Source: Planctomycetales bacterium
Lineage (GTDB): Bacteria > Planctomycetota > Phycisphaerae > SM23-33
NCBI GenBank assembly: GCA_030592655.1
Contig: JAUVIQ010000150.1
Location: 1 to 8,005, forward strand
DNA length: 8,005 nucleotides
Reading direction: 5' to 3'
The notes beneath the pieces are model-generated. The model was not told where the DNA came from and searched no databases. It saw nothing but the letters and a program-made list of their open reading frames with translations. How positions within the stretch are numbered: position 1 is the first letter of the stretch; each line of letters begins with the position of its first letter. Shown one piece after another: positions 1 through 4,912 of this stretch. Position numbers and translations under genes: made by a program.

Positions 1-455
1 GGGCGTATCTGGAAAAGGAGGTTCTTATGCTCGGTCTTGGAGACCGGTTCGGTATGGTCGCCGATTTGCAGGTCGGTGCAATCGGCAGTCAGTCCGCACT
101 TCATCGCAGACGCCACCGACGGAGCGAGGTCCCGCCCGATGGGCGTAGCGCCGTACATAACAATCTGCGGCTTGTACTCGCTTATCAGGTCGCAGAGCGT
201 CTTTGCGTAACCGATTGTCTGGTAATGATTTAGTTTGTCGTGTTCGACAAGATAAACCTTGTCGGCCCCGTGTGCGACGAGTTTGTCGGCCAGGTCTCGA
301 ACGTCCTTACCGGGCAGCACTGCCGCCAGCGGCACGGACAATTTATTAGCCAGCGATTTGCCCTTGCTCATCAACTCCAGCGGAACGTCGGACAGTTTCC
401 CGTCTTCCGCCTCCGCAAAAACCCATACTTCGCCTTGTCGATTAACTTCAATCAT
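1..455 (-). CDS. etfA: Electron transfer flavoprotein alpha subunit, N-terminal part (runs off left edge)
   Basis: EtfA pairs with EtfB to form the soluble FAD-carrying electron transfer flavoprotein, which moves electrons between acyl-CoA or other dehydrogenases and a quinone or ferredoxin partner. Only the first 151 codons are present; the reading frame is still open at base 1. The start is the ATG at 455-453, preceded by AGGGA at 463-467 (7-base spacing). Visible family signatures: an N-terminal VWVFAEAEDGKL segment, the GATPIGRDLAPSVA motif at residues 102-115 (typical of EtfA domain I), GLTADCTDL at 121-129, and KNLLFQIRP at 144-152, which in EtfA proteins leads into AFGGN. The FAD-binding C-terminal domain lies outside the window. 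The start is 14 bases after the etfB stop, so the two are co-transcribed in the common order etfB-etfA. Identification is by motif recognition and synteny. Confidence 0.93.
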   Translation of the reverse strand, partial: MIEVNRQGEVWVFAEAEDGKLSDVPLELMSKGKSLANKLSVPLAAVLPGKDVRDLADKLVAHGADKVYLVEHDKLNHYQTIGYAKTLCDLISEYKPQIVMYGATPIGRDLAPSVASAMKCGLTADCTDLQIGDHTEPVSKTEHKNLLFQIR

Positions 456-469
456 GTTTGTTTCCCTGG

Positions 470-1393
470 TCAACCAATAGTGTGTTCTTCAATCAATTCC
501 GTCACCAGCGCAGCGACACCTTCATTGGTGGGTTCAATCTGCTTGTGCTGTCCGCCGGTCAGGACTACCGACTGGATGCGGTGGACCTTGGTAGGGCTGC
601 CGCTCATGCCGCACCATGACAGGTCGGCTTCGAGGTCGTCGAGATTCCACTGCTCGATAAGTAGGCCTTTATCCTGTAATTTTCCGCAGTATTTGTCCAC
701 CTCGGCGGCTTTCAGTTCGGCAGTGTAATTTTCGTAATCGCCTTCGAGCAGATGCTCGGCTTTGCCTGCGACCTCGGCGGGTGAGAGCGCCTTTTTGAAT
801 TTCATCATCTTTTTCGCCGCCGGGGGGCGTGGCTCGTTGGCTGTCTCCATGACGGTTACCAGCACGGGCAGTTCTGCCTGGACGACTTCGAATCCGTTAC
901 CGACGTTCCGGCGGATGCGGATGGCCTTGTCTTCCAGCGAAATCAACTCTTCCAGATAGGTTATCTGCGTCATGTCAAGTTTTTCGGCCAGTTGAGGGCC
1001 TACCTGTGCGGTATCACCGTCGATAGCCTGTCGGCCACAGAATACAATGTCGGGGGCGAGTTTTTTGACGGCGCAGGAGAGGATGTAACTGGTCGCCAGC
1101 GTATCGGACGCAGCGGCTCGTCGGTCGGTTATCAAAATCGCCCTGTCGGCCCCGCGATATAGTCCGTCGCGGAGGACTTCCGAAGCCGACGGAAGTCCCA
1201 TCGTAATGAGCGTTACCGTCCCACCATGTGTATCACGCACGGCCAATGCCTGTTCGAGTGCGTTGAGGTCTTCGGGATTGAAGACCGCCGGCAAGGCTGC
1301 ACGGTTGACAGTACCTTCTTCGGTCATCGCTTCGCCGGTGATCCGCTTGGTATCGGGCACCTGTTTGACGCATACTACACAATTATATCCCAC
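470..1393 (-). CDS. etfB: Electron transfer flavoprotein beta subunit
   Basis: This is the beta subunit of the ETF heterodimer (adenine-nucleotide-binding fold), working with the etfA product encoded just downstream. The protein is 307 residues, starting at GTG 1393-1391 with AGGAG at 1400-1404 (6-base spacing). It opens with CVVCVKQVPDTKRI (residues 5-18). It carries the ETF beta signature CGRQAIDGDTAQVGPQLAEKL at 119-139, then RRNVGNGFEVV and a PVLVTVMETANEPR strand at 176-189. The C-terminal WNLDDLEAD...GSPTKV pattern (249-270) resembles the anaerobic EtfB type, which often acts in electron bifurcation; that subtype call is an inference. Family members are usually about 250-270 residues. 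The extra length here comes mostly from a charged, helix-prone stretch at about residues 200-247, between the KKMMKFKK segment and WNLDD. No dehydrogenase partner is visible in the window, so the electron donor and acceptor cannot be named. Confidence 0.95.
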   Translation of the reverse strand: MGYNCVVCVKQVPDTKRITGEAMTEEGTVNRAALPAVFNPEDLNALEQALAVRDTHGGTVTLITMGLPSASEVLRDGLYRGADRAILITDRRAAASDTLATSYILSCAVKKLAPDIVFCGRQAIDGDTAQVGPQLAEKLDMTQITYLEELISLEDKAIRIRRNVGNGFEVVQAELPVLVTVMETANEPRPPAAKKMMKFKKALSPAEVAGKAEHLLEGDYENYTAELKAAEVDKYCGKLQDKGLLIEQWNLDDLEADLSWCGMSGSPTKVHRIQSVVLTGGQHKQIEPTNEGVAALVTELIEEHTIG

Positions 1394-1437
1394 GATTTAC
1401 TCCTGTCTTATTCAATCAGACTCGATGCAGAAGAGGC

Positions 1438-1466
1438 AATTTAGACGCCCGACGCCCGCAAGTCAA
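1438..1466 (-). promoter_or_regulatory. Candidate sigma70-type promoter for etfBA
   Basis: On the minus strand, TTGACT (1466-1461) is followed after exactly 17 bases by TAAATT (1443-1438). The -35 box matches consensus at 5 of 6 bases, the -10 box at 4 of 6. Transcription would start near 1431, giving a leader of about 38 bases before the GTG at 1393. The spacer consists mostly of the tandem GACGCCC repeat, so anything binding that repeat would sit between the two boxes. The -35 box also overlaps the end of the inverted-repeat arm at 1465-1490. Confidence 0.45.
1444..1457. repeat. Tandem heptamer GACGCCC x2
   Basis: Two perfect, adjacent copies of GACGCCC lie at 1444-1450 and 1451-1457, within the spacer of the candidate etfBA promoter. 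The 7-base period equals that of the CAATGCC-type units nearby, which suggests a common origin by heptamer expansion, though two copies alone could arise by chance. Confidence 0.6.
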
Positions 1467-1604
1467 GCATTTGGCATCGGGCATTGGTGGTAAGAGGGTC
1501 GTTGCACGTCGAATTCTTATAATTGTTAAATTTTATTGACTCGCGGAATTAAACAGAAAAACTTTCACAAACCCAATGCCGCCAATGCCCAATGCCAATT
1601 GCCT
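1465..1604. repeat. Imperfect long inverted repeat built of heptamers
   Basis: The left arm (1465-1490) read on the minus strand matches the right arm (1579-1604) read on the plus strand at 22 of 26 positions, with a shared core CCAATGCCC followed by ATGCCAA. The arms are separated by 88 mostly AT-rich bases. If single stranded, the segment could fold into a hairpin of about 26 base pairs with a few mismatches and a large loop. It could be a non-autonomous repeat element or an intergenic repeat family; which one cannot be settled from one copy. Confidence 0.6.
1573..1603 (+). repeat. Degenerate CAATGCC heptamer array
   Basis: Four units follow one another: CCAATGCC (1573-1580), a single G, CCAATGCC (1582-1589), CAATGCC (1590-1596) and AATTGCC (1597-1603). 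The inverted counterpart at 1473-1490 has two more units on the minus strand. The array is about 15 bases upstream of the candidate -35 box of the plus-strand unit, where it could serve as a regulator-binding site or be a neutral intergenic repeat. Confidence 0.65.
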
Positions 1605-1616
1605 CTCCCATCGGGT

Positions 1617-1645
1617 TTGACTTCCGGCCTAATCGACGCTAGAAT
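1617..1645 (+). promoter_or_regulatory. Candidate sigma70-type promoter for the TPR-like/EEP gene pair
   Basis: TTGACT (1617-1622) and TAGAAT (1640-1645) each match consensus at 5 of 6 bases and are separated by the ideal 17 bases. The transcript would begin near 1652, leaving a leader of about 64 bases before the ATG at 1716. This placement also argues that the upstream TTG at 1536 is not the real start, because it would lie outside the transcript. Confidence 0.6.
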
Positions 1646-1703
1646 TAACGTTAGAGTAATAGAGATAAGCACTTCGGCAAGGGTGATATTTCTCGATAAG
1701 TAT

Positions 1704-1708
1704 AGGAG
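1704..1708 (+). promoter_or_regulatory. Ribosome binding site that fixes the start at 1716
   Basis: AGGAG lies 7 bases upstream of the ATG at 1716. No comparable site precedes the TTG at 1536, the other in-frame possibility, so this site decides the start. Confidence 0.8.
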
Positions 1709-1715
1709 TACTTCG

Positions 1716-2750
1716 ATGCCTACCACTAACAGCCGGTTCACATGGGTCGTAACACTCGCGAGAATCTGGTCGCTTATCACGTTGGCGTTTCTGGGTGTAG
1801 CCTTTGTGGCGACGACCGCGTATGTCTGCGTCGCGATGACGGGGGAACTAGCGATTTACAGGGTGGCGGTAGCGGTTTTATCACTGTTGGTCGTAGTGTC
1901 TCTGGCGGCGATGGTGCTGGTATTTCGCGGAATGGTCGAGGCTATCGTCAGTAGCGAGCAAGGCGTCAGGCCATTGACCGACCACCTCAAGCGCATCGAA
2001 TCTCTGCTGGAAGCGGCCCACGAATCCGACCGTCGATTGATTGAATTGTCGCAGATGTCCGATGCGGCAAGGAGCCTGCTGTTCCGAAAGGCTGAAATCG
2101 AGGCGATGGACGAACTGCTCCACGAATACCTGATTGCCCAGGATTACACCGGCGCGGAAAAACTCGCCGACGACATCGAGAAGCGATTCGGGCACACCGG
2201 ACAGGTCGAGCGGATGCGCGCCGAGATCATCAAGGCAAGAGCGACGACAACCGAACAGAAGATCGACGCCGCACTGGGACGAATCGGAAAACTTATCGAG
2301 TCCCGCGATTGGTCGCAGGCATCGCGCCAGACCCGCCGACTGATGCAACTGCTCCCGGATAACCCCAAAATCGCCGCGCTTGAGCAACTCATCAGCGACG
2401 CTCGCACAAAACATAAACGCGACCTGCTCGAAGAATACGGACAGGCCACCAAAAGCGGAAATGTTGACCGCTCTATAGAACTGCTGCGCGAACTGGACAA
2501 GTACCTCACCCCGCCCGAAGCAGCCGCCCTGGCCGAATCCGCTCGCGGCGTGTTCAAGGCCAAACTGCACAACTTCGGCGTACAGTTCGCTATTCGCGTT
2601 ACCGACCAGAACTGGAACGGCGCTATCGACATAGGTCGGCAGATCATAAGAGATTACCCCAACAGTCGAATGGCGCAGGAAGTCCGACAGAAAATGTCAA
2701 CCATGCGTACACTCGCCGCCACTAAACAAAAAGAAACCGGAGCAGAATAA
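1716..2750 (+). CDS. Membrane-anchored TPR-like helical protein of unknown function
   Basis: The protein is 344 residues. Two hydrophobic segments at about residues 17-42 and 47-70 form a membrane hairpin near the N-terminus. A coiled-coil-like linker follows (about 75-130), then an all-helical soluble region. This region contains four TPR-like hairpins, each beginning with a short turn and a helix with Ala or Ile: DYTGAEKLADDIEKRF (143-158), DWSQASRQTRRLMQLLPDNP (198-217), NVDRSIELLRELDKYL (249-264) and NWNGAIDIGRQIIRDYPNS (299-317). TPR arrays usually mediate protein-protein contacts, so a scaffold or assembly role at the inner membrane is plausible; the soluble part is probably cytoplasmic if the two segments form a simple hairpin. 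I do not recognise a named family or catalytic motif. The next gene starts 34 bases downstream on the same strand with its own ribosome binding site, so the two are probably co-transcribed. Start chosen from the ribosome binding site and promoter placement. Confidence 0.85.
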   Translation: MPTTNSRFTWVVTLARIWSLITLAFLGVAFVATTAYVCVAMTGELAIYRVAVAVLSLLVVVSLAAMVLVFRGMVEAIVSSEQGVRPLTDHLKRIESLLEAAHESDRRLIELSQMSDAARSLLFRKAEIEAMDELLHEYLIAQDYTGAEKLADDIEKRFGHTGQVERMRAEIIKARATTTEQKIDAALGRIGKLIESRDWSQASRQTRRLMQLLPDNPKIAALEQLISDARTKHKRDLLEEYGQATKSGNVDRSIELLRELDKYLTPPEAAALAESARGVFKAKLHNFGVQFAIRVTDQNWNGAIDIGRQIIRDYPNSRMAQEVRQKMSTMRTLAATKQKETGAE

Positions 2751-2770
2751 TCGCTGCCACGCTTACCAAA

Positions 2771-2776
2771 AGGGAG
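2771..2776 (+). promoter_or_regulatory. Ribosome binding site for the TTG-start EEP gene
   Basis: AGGGAG sits 8 bases upstream of the TTG at 2785. It supports this non-ATG start, which is the one that gives a complete signal peptide. Confidence 0.75.
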
Positions 2777-2784
2777 ATATTCTA

Positions 2785-3675
2785 TTGAAACGGTTGGGAA
2801 TTATCCTTTTGGCGGCGATCTTCTGGGCGTCTGTTCGCCTGCCCGGAACCACAACAACCAATCCTGTGTCAGAACCGACCACCACTACAATACCGACCGT
2901 CAAGTTCTCCGTCGCCACCTATAACATCAACTACGGAAACGTGAACCTCAAAGAAGTGGTCAAAACAATCCGAAAGTCCGACGCCGATCTCGTCTGCCTA
3001 CAGGAAACCAACCGGAAGTCCGAAAAACGCCTGCGACGGGCATTTCGGCGGAAATATCGTTACAAGTATTTCCGAAGCGGTCAGGCGGCGGGCGGTTTCG
3101 GCATCCTGTCGAAGTCGTCCATCAAAAAAATACGATACCTGCCGCGAAAGCACGGGTACTTCGGAACGCTCCTGTTCCGCACGAAACTGGGCTCAAAAGA
3201 GGTTCAGGTCGCCGACATCCATTTGCATCCGACAGTCCCCCGGCAGGGCGAAAAGGGCTTCGACTTGTTGAAACTGTTCTGGCGAACCGAGTCTATACGC
3301 GCTCGCGAAATCAAACACATCCACGACAATCTGGATAAAACTCTGCCGACGATTCTCATCGGCGACTTCAACAGCCCGCCGTACATGAATGTTCCGATCT
3401 TTCTCGCCAAACGCGGTTTTGTGGATAGTTTCGCTTCGGTTACACCCGGCGCTAATACGCATACAACCTGGCGCTGGCGGTATCGGAACGTGGAATGGAA
3501 GTTCCGCCTGGACTACATCTTCCACAACGCCTATATCAAAACGCTGGCGAGCAAAATCATCAAGTCCGACGCGTCCGACCACTACCTGGTAACCAGCACG
3601 CTGACATGGAACCCGAACCCGACGACGAATCCAACGTCGGGACCAGCATCGAAACCATCCGTCATCCGACATTGA
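2785..3675 (+). CDS. Secreted endonuclease/exonuclease/phosphatase (EEP) family hydrolase
   Basis: This is a 296-residue member of the EEP superfamily (DNase I, AP endonuclease, sphingomyelinase and inositol phosphatase fold), metal-dependent enzymes that cleave phosphodiester or phosphomonoester bonds. The expected motifs are present in order: TYNIN with Asn47, LVCLQET with Glu74, ADIHLHP with His146, LIGDFNSPP with Asp194 and Asn196, RLDYIF with Asp243, and SDASDH with Asp265-His266. It should therefore be catalytically competent. The first about 18 residues (KRLGIILLAAIFWASV after the start) form a signal peptide or anchor without a lipobox Cys. A Thr/Pro-rich linker follows at about 21-38, and a second Asn/Pro/Thr-rich tail at about 276-290, both typical of exported proteins. 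Substrate cannot be told: nucleic acid, phospholipid or sugar phosphate are all possible. The TTG start has a good ribosome binding site. It follows the TPR-like membrane gene by 34 bases and probably shares its promoter. Confidence 0.9.
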   Translation: MKRLGIILLAAIFWASVRLPGTTTTNPVSEPTTTTIPTVKFSVATYNINYGNVNLKEVVKTIRKSDADLVCLQETNRKSEKRLRRAFRRKYRYKYFRSGQAAGGFGILSKSSIKKIRYLPRKHGYFGTLLFRTKLGSKEVQVADIHLHPTVPRQGEKGFDLLKLFWRTESIRAREIKHIHDNLDKTLPTILIGDFNSPPYMNVPIFLAKRGFVDSFASVTPGANTHTTWRWRYRNVEWKFRLDYIFHNAYIKTLASKIIKSDASDHYLVTSTLTWNPNPTTNPTSGPASKPSVIRH

Positions 3676-3676
3676 A

Positions 3677-3712
3677 AATCGCCCACAGTGCCCGTCAACT
3701 CACGTGGCGATT
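3677..3712. terminator. Hairpin between convergent units, possible bidirectional terminator
   Basis: AATCGCC (3677-3683), AC (3685-3686) and GTG (3688-3690) pair with CAC, GT and GGCGATT at 3701-3712. This gives 12 base pairs with two single-base bulges and a 10-base loop (3691-3700). It sits between the EEP stop (3673-3675) and the last codons of the oxidoreductase, whose stop codon (3700-3702) is at the loop edge. No long T-run follows on either strand, though the plus-strand side is pyrimidine rich, so intrinsic termination would be weak. Confidence 0.45.
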
Positions 3713-4875
3713 CGTCCTTCTTCCGACTCGCGCTGCGGGCGGCGAACTTCTCTGGCGTTGGCGATAAGGTCAGCCAGCATCTTGTCGTATCTCGCGGCGC
3801 TGACCGGCAGTTTGACCTTTTTGCCAAGATACCCCGACAGGTAAATCGCGTTAATGGTCTCCTGCGACCAGAGTCCGTCGGCGGCGGAGACGAGCATTTT
3901 GGCTTTTTTGCGGGTAAGGACGGCTTCGGCGAACATCTTGTGAATCAGCGACGGGTCGTCTTCGCCGACCTCCGGGAGCGGTTGATCATGGACCTCCGGC
4001 CCGGCGTATGGGTCGGGTCCTTCGTAAGTGTGGGCGAAATCGATCAGGTCTTTTTCGTATCGGATGTATCGCGTGAACTTTCCGCCCTGGAGCGTTATCG
4101 CACCAGCCGTTCCGAAAACCTCGATCCGACGGATGTCTCCGTGCGTAGCCACACTGACGTTAAGGATGAACTGGACCCCATTGGGGAAAACGCCCGAAGC
4201 CGAGGCGAAATCCTCGGCCTGACTGCTCTGGTGATAAAGATTGGTCCATCGCCCGACAAGTTCAGTCGGCGCAGCCCCGGTAGCGAGATAGCACATCATG
4301 TCTATCTCGTGCGGAGCCTGGTTAATCAGCACGCCGCCGCCCTCGTCGGCCCACGTTCCTCGCCACCCGCCGAGCGAGTAATAGTAATCGCTCTTGTAGT
4401 ACGAACCGGTAACGCGAATGCTGAGGATTTTACCCAGTTCGCCGGAATCTATCATCTGCCTGGCCTTCCGGATGGCAGGATTGGCCCGCGCCTGGTAGTG
4501 GATCCCACCGATGCGACGCTTGCGATTAATGGCCTTTACCAACCTGCGAGCATCGGCGGGCGTGGCGGCAAGGGGCTTCTCGGTCATTACGTCCTTACCG
4601 GCCTCGACGACGGCGATAACGCACTCGGCATGGAGCGGATGGGCGGTAGCGACGATTATCGCATCCACGTCGTCGCGGGCCACAAGTTCGCTTACCTGCG
4701 TCGTGCCGAAGATGCCGAGTTTCTCGGCCTGGTTTCGCACCCGCGATTCGTTGATGTCGCACACTGCCGTTAATTCGTACGGGCCTTCGCCCCTGGTCAG
4801 TATGTCGGCGTGATAGTTTCCGATCAGACCGGCCGATCCGATAATTCCGAAACGAACCTTCCTGTTACTCGCCAC
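3700..4875 (-). CDS. Gfo/Idh/MocA family NAD(P)-dependent oxidoreductase
   Basis: These enzymes oxidise or reduce hydroxyl groups on sugars, sugar acids, amino sugars or inositols with NAD(P). The protein is 391 residues, close to the usual 330-400. An N-terminal Rossmann fold starts VRFGIIGSAGLIGNYH (residues 7-22), with Asp40 at the end of strand 2 where NAD-preferring members have an acidic residue. The hallmark EKP is at 99-101 in DVMTEKPLA. The C-terminal substrate domain has GGIHYQAR (123-130) and GGGVLINQAPHEID (179-192), containing the conserved His189 and Asp192. No signal peptide, so cytoplasmic. The start chosen is GTG 4875-4873, with AGGAG at 4884-4888 (8-base spacing). A longer frame reaches TTG 4950, but that would overlap the upstream gene and lacks a ribosome site. 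It is the last gene of the minus-strand operon, 37 bases after the ceramidase-fold gene. Substrate unknown. Confidence 0.93.
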   Translation of the reverse strand: MASNRKVRFGIIGSAGLIGNYHADILTRGEGPYELTAVCDINESRVRNQAEKLGIFGTTQVSELVARDDVDAIIVATAHPLHAECVIAVVEAGKDVMTEKPLAATPADARRLVKAINRKRRIGGIHYQARANPAIRKARQMIDSGELGKILSIRVTGSYYKSDYYYSLGGWRGTWADEGGGVLINQAPHEIDMMCYLATGAAPTELVGRWTNLYHQSSQAEDFASASGVFPNGVQFILNVSVATHGDIRRIEVFGTAGAITLQGGKFTRYIRYEKDLIDFAHTYEGPDPYAGPEVHDQPLPEVGEDDPSLIHKMFAEAVLTRKKAKMLVSAADGLWSQETINAIYLSGYLGKKVKLPVSAARYDKMLADLIANAREVRRPQRESEEGRIAT

Positions 4876-4883
4876 GTTACTTG

Positions 4884-4888
4884 CTCCT
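4884..4888 (-). promoter_or_regulatory. Ribosome binding site that fixes the oxidoreductase GTG start
   Basis: AGGAG on the minus strand is 8 bases before the GTG at 4875-4873. It lies in the short gap after the upstream stop codon and rules in favour of this start over the TTG at 4950. Confidence 0.75.
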
Positions 4889-4912
4889 GAAAAGTGTTTT
4901 TGGCAACAGAGC

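Larger units (their letters stand above)
1394..1715. other. Divergent intergenic region between etfB and the TPR-like gene
   Basis: This 322-base stretch separates the minus-strand etf genes from the plus-strand pair. It holds two candidate promoters pointing outward, a tandem 7-base repeat (GACGCCC twice at 1444-1457), a cluster of CAATGCC-type units at 1573-1603, and a matching inverted cluster at 1465-1490. The middle part (about 1510-1560) is AT-rich. The plus-strand frame of the downstream gene stays open back to a TTG at 1536. That segment contains the repeats and has no ribosome binding site, so I treat it as noncoding. I see no tRNA-like or riboswitch-like fold. Confidence 0.7.

Noticed and set aside
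1518..1523. TATAAT matching the -10 consensus perfectly on the plus strand
   Set aside because: No -35-like hexamer occurs 16-18 bases upstream (the nearest, TTGCAC, is only 10 bases away), and the stretch is simply AT-rich.
1536..1715. Sixty extra in-frame codons upstream of the TPR-like gene starting at a TTG
   Set aside because: The segment holds the heptamer repeats and the candidate promoter, has no ribosome binding site, and encodes low-quality sequence; the ATG at 1716 has AGGAG at the right distance.
1881..2647. Minus-strand open frames opposite the TPR-like gene
   Set aside because: Their composition is that of a complementary-strand frame; the plus-strand gene has promoter, ribosome site and coherent protein structure.
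3688..4773. Long open frame on the plus strand opposite the oxidoreductase
   Set aside because: It is the antisense shadow of a clearly identified gene; its translation shows no recognisable motif and no ribosome binding site was seen.
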